Source of the DNA: Natrinema salinisoli
GTDB taxonomy: Archaea; Halobacteriota; Halobacteria; Halobacteriales; Natrialbaceae
Assembly (NCBI RefSeq): GCF_020405205.1
Contig: NZ_CP084469.1
Coordinates: 620,001-684,000 of the forward strand
DNA: 64,000 nt
Reading direction: 5' to 3'
Position numbers and translations under genes: made by a program. The notes under the pieces were generated by a model. The model saw only the letters and a list, made by a program, of their open reading frames with translations, did not search any database and was not told the DNA's origin. Below are positions 26,722 through 35,744 of this stretch, piece after piece. Each line of letters starts with the position of its first letter. Position 1 is the stretch's first letter.

Positions 26722-26798
26722 TCGACTGTTCGATCGGGCAGTTCTCACGGATCGGGTCTATCGACACGCCTCAAGTACGTCGCAACCCTAGGGGCGGT

Positions 26799-28022
26799 AT
26801 GAGTGGAACAGGCTCGGTTGTCGCTGCCGGCTTCGATTCCCTGCCGGCACGCGTCGCGATTCTCGACGCCGACGGGGAAATCGTCTACACGAACGAGTCG
26901 TGGGATTCCTTCGGCGTCGATCAGGGGCTGGCCGAGGGGGCCGGTGGGGTCGGCAACAACTACCTCGCAGTCTGCGACGCCAGCGACGACGCGAACGCGA
27001 CCGAGGCGGCACGCGGGATCCGGGCGGTCGTAAGCGGCGAGTGCGCGGAGTTCTCCCTCGAGTATCCCTGCCACACACCCGAGGAGGACGGCTGGTTCAT
27101 GCTGCAGGTGAAACCCTACGAGATCGAGGGTGAGCGCTTCGTACTGGCGATGCACGTGGACATCACCGATCGGCGACTGCTCGAGCAACGGACCGCCGAA
27201 CAGGCCGAGCGAATGGAATCGTTCGCGAAGTTGCTCTCACACGACCTTCGAAATCCGTTGTCGGTCGCGCTGGCCCACGCCGAGATGCTCGAGTTGGACG
27301 ACGAGATCGACCTCAGCGGCGAGGGGAGTGATCGAACGCCGCTGCGGTCGTCCCTCGAGCGAATGGAAGCGATCATCGACGACGCACTGGCGCTGGTCGC
27401 GATCGAGACCGTAGAGGAAACCGAACTCGTTCCGCTCGCGACGGTGGTCGAGACCGCGTGGGACAACGTTTCAACGGATTCCGCGACGGTTTCGGTGGTC
27501 GACGACATCGCGATCCGCGTGAACGCCTCGCTCGTCAGTCACCTCTTCGAGAACCTGTTCCGAAATGCTGTCGAGCATAGCTCGACGAACCCTGACTCGC
27601 ACGCTCGTCAGAATGCCGTGGAACACGGTTCCACGGATCCTGCTTCGCTGGCTCAGCAGGATACCGTCGAGCCCGCCAACGGCGTTCGTGTCGAGGTCGG
27701 CGCCCTGGAAAGGGACACTCAAAACGACGAAGGCCGCGATTCGGCGGCTAGCGGTGACGACCACGAGGGAGCCGAGATCGACTGGACGGCCGACTTGGCC
27801 GCATTCGATGGATTTTACGTCGAAGACGACGGCCCAGGGATTCCGGCCGACCTGCGCGAGCAGGTGTTCGAATCGGGCTACTCGAGCGACGACGGGTCGG
27901 GCTTCGGCCTCGCGATCGTCGCGGAAGTCGCTGACGCACACGGCTGGTCGGTTTCGGTGAGGACGGGTCGCGACGGCGGAGCCAGATTCGAGATCAGAGA
28001 CGTCTCGGTCGTCGAACTCTAG
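26799..28022 (+). CDS. PAS-domain sensor histidine kinase with repeat-expanded ATPase domain
   Basis: A 407-residue soluble kinase without transmembrane helices. A PAS domain (about 8-120, with ILDADGEIVYTNESWDSFGV) is followed by HisKA (phospho-acceptor His in LLSHDLRNPLSVALAHAEML, about 149) and a HATPase domain with N-box LFENLFRNAVEH (about 250-260), G1 box EDDGPGIP and G2 box GSGFGLAI. Between N-box and G1 box the protein carries about 80 extra residues, beginning with copies of a 16-residue unit (N256-Q271, N272-Q287) and continuing with acidic sequence. No response regulator gene is adjacent, as is common for haloarchaeal kinases. The signal is unknown. Confidence 0.92.
   Translation: MSGTGSVVAAGFDSLPARVAILDADGEIVYTNESWDSFGVDQGLAEGAGGVGNNYLAVCDASDDANATEAARGIRAVVSGECAEFSLEYPCHTPEEDGWFMLQVKPYEIEGERFVLAMHVDITDRRLLEQRTAEQAERMESFAKLLSHDLRNPLSVALAHAEMLELDDEIDLSGEGSDRTPLRSSLERMEAIIDDALALVAIETVEETELVPLATVVETAWDNVSTDSATVSVVDDIAIRVNASLVSHLFENLFRNAVEHSSTNPDSHARQNAVEHGSTDPASLAQQDTVEPANGVRVEVGALERDTQNDEGRDSAASGDDHEGAEIDWTADLAAFDGFYVEDDGPGIPADLREQVFESGYSSDDGSGFGLAIVAEVADAHGWSVSVRTGRDGGARFEIRDVSVVEL
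27564..27683 (+). repeat. In-frame 48-bp repeats with internal hairpins in the kinase N-box region
   Basis: Unit 1 is 27564-27611, unit 2 is 27612-27659, and a partial unit follows (27660-27683). Each begins with codons for NAVEH or DTVEP, so the N-box is copied. At the same place in each unit is a 6-bp perfect inverted repeat with a 5-nt loop: GTCGAG/CTCGAC (27570-27586) and GTGGAA/TTCCAC (27618-27634). The arm sequences differ but pairing is kept, which suggests selection for a nucleic-acid structure or a mobile repeat origin. Confidence 0.8.
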
Positions 28023-28249
28023 ACGGTCCGAGCAGCCACACAAACAGTGATTTGGAAGTGGAGACTACACCGCGATAGTCGCTTCGTCGCCCGCCGGAGA
28101 ACGGGTGGTTTGCACGACGGGTCAGAATCTCGAGCATTGCCACGATCTCGTCGCAGACGATTCGGGCTGCGATGAGGGGAATCGAAACGGGAAGTCTATA
28201 GCCCGGTTTCGCGGCGCTGAGTCGATGTGAGCGGTGAATGCTCCCGCAG

Positions 28250-29272
28250 TCAGAGGCCGATCGCGGTCGCGATCGAGAGCCCGCTCGCGAGGGCGCCGAG
28301 CAGGTAGCCGCCGATCGCGCCGCCGTTGAGGAGCGGTAATCCGGCGTGGGCCCGCCCCTCGAGGACCATGTACATGAGCACGAGCAGGCCGGCGATCGTG
28401 CCGAGCGACGCGCCGAGCGCCGGCAGGTTGAGCGCGATACCGGGAACCGAGAGCGCGTCGACGTCGAGGAAGGCGGCCGCGCTGGCGACGAGAATCGTCG
28501 GGATAACGGCGTCGCCGAGGCCGATGAAAAGCGCGTCGCGATCGAGGGCGCCAGCGTCGGGTTCGGCCTCGTTCTCGAACGCACCTCCGTCGGTCGCTTC
28601 GCCGTCGGCCACGGTCTCAGCCCCGCCGTTCTCGAGGACGTCGTCGGTACCGCCGGCTGCGAGATAGGAGTAAGAGAGGGTCATCGGGACGACGAGGACG
28701 ACGGGGATCTTGAGGTCCATGACGCCCTCGGCGAGGTCCAGCATGTGTTCGGTGCCGTAGACGCTGATGGCATCGTAGACCGCGAGCACCGAGAGCAACA
28801 CGAGGGCGGGGAGCAGGCCGAAACTGATTCCGAACAGGGCGGCGGCACCGGCACCCATCACGACCCCCGCACCGTCGATGACGTACCACTCGGGATACCA
28901 CAGTAGCGCCGCCCCGACGGCCAGCGAGGCGACGATCGCGAGGCCGCTCGCGACGCCGTCGGAGACGAAGGGCGAAACGACTGTCGGGACGAGCTCAGCG
29001 AAGACGTACCACGAGATCATCACGCTGACCCCGACGAGCAAGAGCCTGATGAGCCAGTCGAGGTCGTATCTGAACGCTGCGAGCATGAGCCCGGTCGCGA
29101 CCAGCATGACGCCAACGTAGAGGATACTGTTGATCGGATTTTCGGGATCCTCGACGGCCTGACGGCCCGACTCGGTGAACGGCTCGAGCAGTGCCAGTGC
29201 ACCGAGTTGAATGGCGAGGAACAGCAGTACCGTCATCCCGACGGCAGCGAGGATCCGGGTCCGGTCGTTCAT
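28250..29272 (-). CDS. Presenilin/signal-peptide-peptidase-type intramembrane aspartyl protease
   Basis: A 340-residue membrane protein with nine predicted helices. The catalytic Asp pair is in AVYDAIS (Asp167) and GLGD (Asp254), and the PAL-type motif reads AGLPLLN (310-316). This is the family A22 archaeal presenilin homologue (as in Methanoculleus PSH). Between the two catalytic helices lies a long acidic loop (about 205-247). It cleaves membrane helices, but natural archaeal substrates are largely unknown. The ATG at 29272 was chosen; an upstream in-frame ATG adds 13 basic residues. Neighbours (Gar1, SRP19) are upstream on the same strand. Confidence 0.88.
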   Translation of the reverse strand: MNDRTRILAAVGMTVLLFLAIQLGALALLEPFTESGRQAVEDPENPINSILYVGVMLVATGLMLAAFRYDLDWLIRLLLVGVSVMISWYVFAELVPTVVSPFVSDGVASGLAIVASLAVGAALLWYPEWYVIDGAGVVMGAGAAALFGISFGLLPALVLLSVLAVYDAISVYGTEHMLDLAEGVMDLKIPVVLVVPMTLSYSYLAAGGTDDVLENGGAETVADGEATDGGAFENEAEPDAGALDRDALFIGLGDAVIPTILVASAAAFLDVDALSVPGIALNLPALGASLGTIAGLLVLMYMVLEGRAHAGLPLLNGGAIGGYLLGALASGLSIATAIGL

Positions 29273-29379
29273 GGCGCGGCGTTCGCACCCCGCTCGTATT
29301 GGTTTTTCCACTCCGGATTCGCGACGAAGACGTATGCAATCCGAGGCAGAAGCGGGGAGGAGTTCGACCGACAGTACCG

Positions 29380-29640
29380 CTACCGCGCGTACAACGTCGA
29401 TCCAACCAGCGACGGGAGGTGAACGGCGTCGTCCGGCGTCACCGCCAGATAGGGCCTCGAGACGGGACCGAAGACATCGACCACGCGGCCGACCTCCTCG
29501 AGGTCGTCGTCGATGACCATCGTCCCGATGTCGTCGCGGTGGCCGTCAATAGCGGTGGTGCTCTCGCCGCCGTCGACCTCGTCTGCTCGCAGGATCGCAA
29601 GCCCCTGTGCGGTGCGGACGACCGTGCCAACCCGATGCAT
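29380..29640 (-). CDS. gar1: H/ACA ribonucleoprotein subunit Gar1/Naf1-type
   Basis: An 86-residue protein starting MHRVGTVVRTAQGLAILRAD, with a small beta-barrel core and the conserved block LEEVGRVVDVFGPVSRPYLAVTP, the Gar1/Naf1 signature. It binds Cbf5 in the archaeal H/ACA pseudouridylation complex. It begins 1 bp after the SRP19 gene stop, so the two are co-transcribed, the same order seen widely in haloarchaea. The ATG at 29640 is the natural start. Confidence 0.88.
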   Translation of the reverse strand: MHRVGTVVRTAQGLAILRADEVDGGESTTAIDGHRDDIGTMVIDDDLEEVGRVVDVFGPVSRPYLAVTPDDAVHLPSLVGSTLYAR

Positions 29641-29641
29641 G

Positions 29642-29923
29642 TTACTCACGCATCGCGACGACGTAGGCCGCGACGGCCTGGACGAGGTCGTTCTTCGTCG
29701 AGTCGTCGGCCCCGCGGACCACGACTCGGCCGCGGTCGGCCCAGTGCTCTCGGGAGTAGGCTTTGTCCCGCTCGATCGTGGCGTCGTACCCGATCTGCTG
29801 GACGGCTTTCGCGATCTCGTCGACGGTGGGTTCCTCGACCGCCAGATCCTCGGACACGCGCCGTCCCTCGGCCCGTGAAAGGTCCGCATCCAGATAGGCG
29901 GGCCAGATGACGTTCTCGACCAT
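29642..29923 (-). CDS. srp19: Signal recognition particle 19 kDa protein
   Basis: A 93-residue archaeal SRP19: starts [23 protein letters not shown], with conserved [31 protein letters not shown] and [24 protein letters not shown]. It binds SRP RNA and helps load SRP54. It overlaps no gene and ends 1 bp before the Gar1 start. Standard length for archaea. The ATG at 29923 matches the family N-terminus (upstream frame sequence does not). Confidence 0.93.
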   Translation of the reverse strand: MVENVIWPAYLDADLSRAEGRRVSEDLAVEEPTVDEIAKAVQQIGYDATIERDKAYSREHWADRGRVVVRGADDSTKNDLVQAVAAYVVAMRE

Positions 29924-30020
29924 GCGCGTTCCTGCGAGGTCAGGCGAGTAAACCCTTTTCAAAACGATACGTCGAGCGGTGCCGTCCGAACGGAGTGACG
30001 ACACCGAGAATCGTCTACAG

Positions 30021-31085
30021 TTAGCGCCGCCTCGAGACGAATCCGACGGCGGCCAGCAGGGCGACCAGTGTCGCAACGACGCCGAATCCGGGAATCGGAC
30101 TCTCGTTGGGTTCGCCGCCGGTCGCGTCGGTATCGCTCTCGTTCGTACCGTCGAGGTCGTCGCTCGCCTGCTCGTAGGCATCCGAGTGAACAGTTTCGAC
30201 GATATCGACGATCGCGTAGACGATCTGGGGGGCCGGCTGGCTCATCTGATTCGCGTTAACTGCGAGGACGTTGTCGTTCTGAAACGCCGTCGTCGCCTCG
30301 ACCGACTGGTGAATCGGCGGTTCCGATCTGTCGTCGGGGTAGATGATCCAGTCGGGGTTCTCGTCGACGACCGTTTCGGGATTGATCTGTCCGTACCCCT
30401 GAATGCCGGCACGATCGGCCACGTTTTCGACGCCTGCTGTCGTCATCGCCTCGTGAATGAACGTACCCGATCCGGCGGTATAGCCGTCGCCCATCGCGTA
30501 GTACGCCAGGGGTCGATCCACGTTCTCGAGGGCCCGATCGACGACCGCGAGTTGCCGGTCCATCCAGTCGACGGTCGCTCGAGCACCGTCGCACTCGCCG
30601 GTGAGTTCGCCGGTCGTTACGACGTTGGCACGGACGTCGTCGATCGATTCGGCCGTTTCGAAGTGATAGACCGTGAGTCCGGCGTTGCGGAGTTGCTCGA
30701 TGGACTCCTTCTCCGTCGCGTTGGCAGCCAGGACCAGGTCGGGATCGAGGTCGATCACCCGCTCGGGGACGAGCTGGTAATTGTCGGTCACGGCCGTCCG
30801 GTTACCCAGTTCGAGGTCGCTCGTCGCCGGATTGTCGGGCATTCCTACGAGGCGGTCCTCGGCACCGATTTCGAACATCGTCTGGGCGTCGCTGGGCTGG
30901 AGCGCCACGACCGATTCCGGTCGTTCGTCGAGCGCGATCGGTTCACCTGTTGCGTCGGTCACCTCGAGCGGAAACTCACACGCCACGGTCGAGTCAGATC
31001 CGCCGTTCGACTGTGCGGCGCCGACGGGAGCGAACGCCGAGACGGCGAGCAAGACTGCCAAGAAAACGGGTAGGTATCGTCGCAT
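30021..31085 (-). CDS. BtuF-type corrinoid/iron-chelate binding protein with PGF-CTERM anchor
   Basis: A 354-residue extracellular binding protein. A Sec signal (about 1-24) leads into two lobes of the cobalamin/ferric-siderophore family, with [29 protein letters not shown] and [21 protein letters not shown] low-complexity acidic linker (about 305-328) precedes a PGF-CTERM-type sorting tail, [30 protein letters not shown], hydrophobic helix, basic end. Archaeosortase would cut and lipid-anchor it. It is divergent from the BtuC/BtuD genes and presumably feeds them; cobalamin versus iron chelate cannot be told apart. Confidence 0.9.
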   Translation of the reverse strand: MRRYLPVFLAVLLAVSAFAPVGAAQSNGGSDSTVACEFPLEVTDATGEPIALDERPESVVALQPSDAQTMFEIGAEDRLVGMPDNPATSDLELGNRTAVTDNYQLVPERVIDLDPDLVLAANATEKESIEQLRNAGLTVYHFETAESIDDVRANVVTTGELTGECDGARATVDWMDRQLAVVDRALENVDRPLAYYAMGDGYTAGSGTFIHEAMTTAGVENVADRAGIQGYGQINPETVVDENPDWIIYPDDRSEPPIHQSVEATTAFQNDNVLAVNANQMSQPAPQIVYAIVDIVETVHSDAYEQASDDLDGTNESDTDATGGEPNESPIPGFGVVATLVALLAAVGFVSRRR

Positions 31086-31110
31086 CTGTACTACCTCTTC
31101 ACCACTTCAA

Positions 31111-31120
31111 CAAATATTTG
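31111..31120. promoter_or_regulatory. Palindromic TATA element shared by the divergent btuF and btuCD promoters
   Basis: CAAATATTTG is a perfect 10-bp palindrome in the 60-bp gap between the two divergent start codons. Its centre is about 30 bp from each ATG (31085 on minus, 31146 on plus), so one box could serve both directions with leaders of only about 5-8 nt. I see no second TATA-like sequence in the gap. Confidence 0.6.
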
Positions 31121-31145
31121 CCTACTGCAAGATTGGTTGCTGTGT

Positions 31146-32243
31146 ATGTATCGACCGGCCCGAACGATGGCGTGGTCGGCGGGGCTTCTCGTCGTGCTGG
31201 TCGCCGTCGTCCTTAGCAGTGCCGCACTCGGTCCGGTCAGAATCGACGTTCTCACGGTCGCGATGGCGATGTTGAACGCGATCGTGGTGCCGACGAGCGT
31301 GACGGTCGGCAGTTGGTCGGTCCCCATCCTCGGCGTCTCGGTTCCCGTTCTCGGACTCGAGTACGCCCCGATCTTTTCCTTCGACGTGCCGGCGACGCGT
31401 CAGATCATCGTCGCGGATGTACGGTTACCCCGGATCGCACTCGCGGCGACGGTCGGGCTCGCACTCGCCGCTGCGGGGACGGTGATGCAGGGATTCTTTC
31501 GGAACCCGCTGGCGGATCCGTCGGTCATCGGAGTATCCTCCGGTGCCGCGGCAGGTGCCGTCGCCGCGATCGCCTTTCCCGCAGTGATTCCGTTCGGCGG
31601 ACTCCATCTCTCGGCGTTCGTCGGCGCGCTCGGAACTGCCTTTCTCGTCTACGGGATCGCTACCGAGGGCGGGCGAACGCCCGTCGCGACGCTGTTGCTC
31701 GCGGGCGTCGCGGTCCAGGCCTTCCTCGGCGCGATGATTTCCTACATGCTCGTCCACAGCGGCGACTCGCTCAGGGAGGCCGTCGTCTGGATGATGGGCC
31801 ATCTCAACAACAGCCAGTGGAGCGACGTCGCGTTCGCGCTGCCGATCACGCTCGTCGGCGTCCTCGTCCTCTGTACGTTCCGTCGGGAACTGAACGTCCT
31901 CTTGCTCGGCGAGGAGGACGCCCACCACCTCGGCATCGAGGTCGAGCGAACGAAACTGCTCTTGCTCGCGCTCGCGAGCATCGTCACCGCCGCCGGCGTT
32001 GCGGTCGCAGGCGTCATCGGATTCGTCGGTCTCGTCGTCCCCCACATCATGCGACTGATCGTCGGCCCGGATCACCGGATCCTGTTGCCGACCAGCGCGC
32101 TCGCGGGCGCATCGTTCCTCGTCGCCACCGATACGATCGCTCGAGCGGGACCTGCCGTCGTCCCGGTCGGCATCATCACGGCGGCGCTCGGGGCGCCGTT
32201 CTTCCTGTTCTTGCTCACTCGCCGGGAGGTGCAATCGCTGTGA
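31146..32243 (+). CDS. FecCD/BtuC-type ABC transporter permease
   Basis: A 365-residue membrane protein of about ten helices. Family marks: RLPRIALAATVGLALAAAGTVMQGFFRNPLADPSVIGVSSGAAAGAV and GEEDAHHLGIEVERTKLLLLALASIVTAAGVAVAGVIGFVGLVVPHIMRLIVGPDHRILLP, with the coupling-helix Gly. It forms the channel for corrinoid or ferric-chelate uptake with the ATPase encoded next, which starts inside its stop codon region (4-bp overlap, GTGA). The ATG at 31146 lies a few nt from the predicted transcript start. Confidence 0.93.
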   Translation: MYRPARTMAWSAGLLVVLVAVVLSSAALGPVRIDVLTVAMAMLNAIVVPTSVTVGSWSVPILGVSVPVLGLEYAPIFSFDVPATRQIIVADVRLPRIALAATVGLALAAAGTVMQGFFRNPLADPSVIGVSSGAAAGAVAAIAFPAVIPFGGLHLSAFVGALGTAFLVYGIATEGGRTPVATLLLAGVAVQAFLGAMISYMLVHSGDSLREAVVWMMGHLNNSQWSDVAFALPITLVGVLVLCTFRRELNVLLLGEEDAHHLGIEVERTKLLLLALASIVTAAGVAVAGVIGFVGLVVPHIMRLIVGPDHRILLPTSALAGASFLVATDTIARAGPAVVPVGIITAALGAPFFLFLLTRREVQSL

Positions 32244-33625
32244 TCGACTTCGATCGACTCACGAAACGGTTTGGCATCGGCTCCGGGTCGGAATCCGGCG
32301 TCCCCGCCGAGTCGAAACCCGGTCCCGAACCGAACCCGGATCCGGTGGCGATCAGCGTCGACGACTGCTCGCTGTCGTTCGGCGAGCTCTCCGTACTCGA
32401 GGCGGTATCTCTCTCGATCGAGCCCGGGGAGTTCGTCGGCCTCGTCGGCCCGAACGGAGCCGGGAAGACGACGTTACTCCGTGCGATCAGCGGCGCGCTC
32501 GAGCCCGGTTCGGGTTCAGTTACGGTCGGCGGTGTCGACGTCCACGGTGTTCCCTCGCGGGCCTCGAGCCGACTCGTCGCCGTCGTTCCGCAGGACACCT
32601 CGCTCTCGTTCTCCTTCCCGGTTCGCGACGTCGTCGAAATGGGGCGACATCCACACCGCTCGCGGTTCTCGTCGCCTGGACCCGACGACCGCGCGGCGGT
32701 CGAGCACGCCCTCGAACGGACCCGCACGGCCGAACTCGCCGACCGGCCGATCGACGAGATCAGCGGTGGTCAGCGCCAGCGGGTCGTGCTCGCGCGGGCG
32801 ATCGCGCAGGAAACGCCGGTGATGTTGCTCGACGAGCCGACGGCGAGTCTCGATATCAACCATCAGGTCGAAACCCTCGAGCTGGTTCGCGAGCTGGTCG
32901 AGGACGGCAAGACCGTGATCGCGGCGATTCACGATCTGGACCTGGCCGCACGGTACTGCGATCGACTCGTGTTGCTCGCCGACGGCTCGGTCGCCCGGAA
33001 TGGACCTCCCTCGAGCGTTCTGACCAGCGGCGCGCTCGCGGATGCGTTCGATGCGAACGCCGTCGTAACGCCGAACCCGGTGACGGGGACCGAGGCGGTG
33101 ACTGCGTTCGCGGCCGACCGGGAGCCAGAGCGTCTCCCGGATCGGGTACACGTGCTCGGGTCCGGGTCCGCCGCTGCCGGGGCCGTCGCCCGACTCGAGG
33201 CCGTGGGAATCTCCGTCTCGCTCGGGCCAGTTTCGTCGGGCGACGCCGCGGCCGAAACGGCGCGGTCCCTCGGCGTCGAGACCGTCGAAACCGATCCGTT
33301 CGAACCGATCTCCGCTGCGCAGCGAGCGACCGTCGCAACGTTCGTTCGAGACGCCGATGCGACGGTGCTCGCCGATTTCGTCGTGGGGTCCGGCAATCGG
33401 AGCATCCTCGAGACCGTCGACGAGTCGGACTCGCTCGTCGTGATCGAAACGCGGCTGTTCGCCGAGCGGAACTTCGCCGGGGATGGGGCTCGAAACCGTT
33501 ACGAGCGATATCGCGAGCGAGCGCTCGAGGTGCCAGTGAGTCGCGTGCTCGAGGCAGTCACGGCGGCCGACGGGAACCGATCCGGACAGCAGTCGTCGGT
33601 GCCGATCGATTCGGACGACGATTAA
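32240..33625 (+). CDS. BtuD-type ABC transporter ATPase with a C-terminal extra domain
   Basis: A 461-residue protein. After a short Pro/Ser-rich insert (about 12-35), the ATPase part has Walker A GPNGAGKTT (70-78), signature ISGGQRQRVVLARA and Walker B VMLLDEPTASLD. A further ~190 residues (from about 270) form an extra domain beginning RVHVLGSGSAAAGAVARLEAVG that looks Rossmann-like and ends in an acidic tail. Most BtuD proteins are about 250 residues. The start is GTG at 32240, supported by GGAGGTG at 32224-32230 and by overlap with the permease stop. Function: energising BtuC. Confidence 0.9.
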   Translation: MIDFDRLTKRFGIGSGSESGVPAESKPGPEPNPDPVAISVDDCSLSFGELSVLEAVSLSIEPGEFVGLVGPNGAGKTTLLRAISGALEPGSGSVTVGGVDVHGVPSRASSRLVAVVPQDTSLSFSFPVRDVVEMGRHPHRSRFSSPGPDDRAAVEHALERTRTAELADRPIDEISGGQRQRVVLARAIAQETPVMLLDEPTASLDINHQVETLELVRELVEDGKTVIAAIHDLDLAARYCDRLVLLADGSVARNGPPSSVLTSGALADAFDANAVVTPNPVTGTEAVTAFAADREPERLPDRVHVLGSGSAAAGAVARLEAVGISVSLGPVSSGDAAAETARSLGVETVETDPFEPISAAQRATVATFVRDADATVLADFVVGSGNRSILETVDESDSLVVIETRLFAERNFAGDGARNRYERYRERALEVPVSRVLEAVTAADGNRSGQQSSVPIDSDDD

Positions 33626-33723
33626 CGGGTGCCGAGATTGCCGAGCGCGTCGGTACCGACGGAACCGGGTTCGGCGAGCCGGACTGGACGGTTTTTTACC
33701 CCTCCGCCACCGAGTGGCGGCCA

Positions 33724-35592
33724 ATGACCGAGTACGATTACGAGGATCTCGGACTCGTCGCCGGGCTGGAAATCCACCAGCAACTCGATACGGCGACGAA
33801 GCTGTTCTGCCAGTGTCCGACCGATCTCCGCGAACCCGAGGCGTCGACGCGAACCTTTACGCGCTACCTCCATCCGACCCGGAGCGAACTGGGCGAACTC
33901 GACGACGCCGCCGTCGAGGAGAGCAAGGTCGAACGCGAGTTCGAGTACCTCGCCTACGACACGACCTGTCTCGTCGAGGAAGACGACGAACCGCCCCACC
34001 GGCTCGACGAGGAGGCCCTCGAGACGACCCTCGAGGTCGCCCAGTTGATGGACATGAAGCCGGTCGATCAGGCCCACGTCATGCGCAAGATCGTCGTCGA
34101 CGGCTCCAACACGACGGGCTTCCAGCGCTCGTCGCTGATCGCCACCGACGGCGAGATCGAGACCAGCGAGGGGGCCGTCGGGATCGAGGACATGCTGCTC
34201 GAGGAGGAGAGCGCCCAGCGCGTCGAAGAGACCGACGACGGGGTCCGCTACAGCCTCGATCGCCTCGGGATCCCGCTGGTCGAGATCGGGACGAGTCCGG
34301 ACATCGCCTCGCCCGAGCAGGCGCTCGAGGCCGCCGAACGGATCGGGATGTTGCTCCGCTCGACGGGGAAAGTCAAGCGCGGACTGGGGACGATCCGCCA
34401 GGACGTCAACGTCTCCATCGAGGAGGGCGCTCGCGTCGAGATCAAGGGCGTCCAGAGCCTCGACGACATCGACGATATCGTGCGCAACGAGGTCGCCCGA
34501 CAGGCCGAACTCGTCGAGATTCGGGACGAACTCGCGGATCGCAACGCGTCGGTGGGTGACGTACGGGACGTGACCGGGGTCTTCGAGGACACTGACAGCG
34601 GCGTCATTGCGGGAGCACTGAATTCGGGCGGGTCCGTCACGGCGGTCCCGCTCTACGGATTCGACGGGATCGTGGGTCGCGAGATCGCGCCCGATCGCCG
34701 GCTCGGAACCGAGCTCTCGGACCACGCGAAACGCCACGGCGCGGGCGGAATCTTCCACACCGACGAACTACCCGCATACGGGGTCACCGAAGACGAAGTC
34801 GCGGCGCTTCGAGACGCAGTCGGGGCAGGGCCAGAGGACGCAGTCGCGATCGTCGCCGCCGACACGGAGATCGCGGAATCGGCCATCGAAGCCGCCGCAG
34901 AGCGTGCACGAACCGCACTCGAGGGCGTCCCCGAGGAGACTCGCGGCGCGAACGACGACGGGACGACCCGGTACCTGCGACCGCTGCCCGGCGCGGCGCG
35001 GATGTACCCCGAAACGGACGTGCCGCCGGTCGAGCCGGATCCGAGCGAGGTTCCGGAACCGGAGCTGCTGACCGAAAAGGTCGATCGCTATCAGGACGAG
35101 TACGGCCTCGGCGAGGGGCTGGCCGAGCAGGTGGCCTACGGCGAGTACATGCCGCTGTTCGAGGACGTCGTGACCGACGGTGTCGATCCGACACTGGCCG
35201 CGACGACGCTCGAGTCGACGCTGACCGAAGTCCGCCGGGACGGCGCGCCCGTCGAGAACCTGACCCGGGATCACCTCGAGGGCGTCCTCCGCATGGTCGA
35301 GGACGGCGACCTCCCGAACGAGGGGGTACCGGACCTGCTCGCGGCGCTGGCCGAGGAGCCGGATCGAACGGCCGAAGAGGCGGCCGAAGAAGCCGGCCTC
35401 GGCGGCGCCGAGGAGGACGAGGTCCGCGAGGCAGTCGTCGAGGTCGTGGAACGAAACGAGGGACAGGTCGAAGAGGAGGGAATGCAAGCCTTCTCGGGGC
35501 TCATGGGCGAGTGCATGGGTGCGCTGCGAGGGAAGGCGGACGGCGACCTCGTGAGCGAACTCCTCCGCGAGGAGATCCAGAAGCGGGCCTGA
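33724..35592 (+). CDS. gatE: Glu-tRNA(Gln) amidotransferase subunit E
   Basis: A 622-residue archaeal-specific GatE. It starts TEYDYEDLGLVAGLEIHQQL, has the cradle-domain blocks VDQAHVMRKIVVDGSNTTGFQRSSLIATDG and IPLVEIGTSPDIASPEQALEAA, an AspRS-like insert domain (about 280-400) and a tail domain that ends in MQAFSGLMGECMGALRGKADGDLVSELL. With GatD it converts Glu-tRNA(Gln) to Gln-tRNA(Gln). GatD is not encoded next to it. The ATG at 33724 fits the family start. Confidence 0.96.
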   Translation: MTEYDYEDLGLVAGLEIHQQLDTATKLFCQCPTDLREPEASTRTFTRYLHPTRSELGELDDAAVEESKVEREFEYLAYDTTCLVEEDDEPPHRLDEEALETTLEVAQLMDMKPVDQAHVMRKIVVDGSNTTGFQRSSLIATDGEIETSEGAVGIEDMLLEEESAQRVEETDDGVRYSLDRLGIPLVEIGTSPDIASPEQALEAAERIGMLLRSTGKVKRGLGTIRQDVNVSIEEGARVEIKGVQSLDDIDDIVRNEVARQAELVEIRDELADRNASVGDVRDVTGVFEDTDSGVIAGALNSGGSVTAVPLYGFDGIVGREIAPDRRLGTELSDHAKRHGAGGIFHTDELPAYGVTEDEVAALRDAVGAGPEDAVAIVAADTEIAESAIEAAAERARTALEGVPEETRGANDDGTTRYLRPLPGAARMYPETDVPPVEPDPSEVPEPELLTEKVDRYQDEYGLGEGLAEQVAYGEYMPLFEDVVTDGVDPTLAATTLESTLTEVRRDGAPVENLTRDHLEGVLRMVEDGDLPNEGVPDLLAALAEEPDRTAEEAAEEAGLGGAEEDEVREAVVEVVERNEGQVEEEGMQAFSGLMGECMGALRGKADGDLVSELLREEIQKRA

Positions 35593-35744
35593 CCGACCGA
35601 CGAGGTCCCCTTCAGTACACCGTTTTGTTCGAGCAGTCCGTCCGAGTTTCCGTCGGCGGAGATCGTCTTCCGGGCCTGGTACTCTCGGATATCTGCATCG
35701 TCGAAAACATTTATTGGCACACACATTGCCCGATCACGTGACCT

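Noticed and set aside
28030-28249. Short non-coding stretch between the kinase and the protease genes that looks like a common haloarchaeal intergenic sequence
   Set aside because: The impression rests on memory only and cannot be checked without a genome-wide search.
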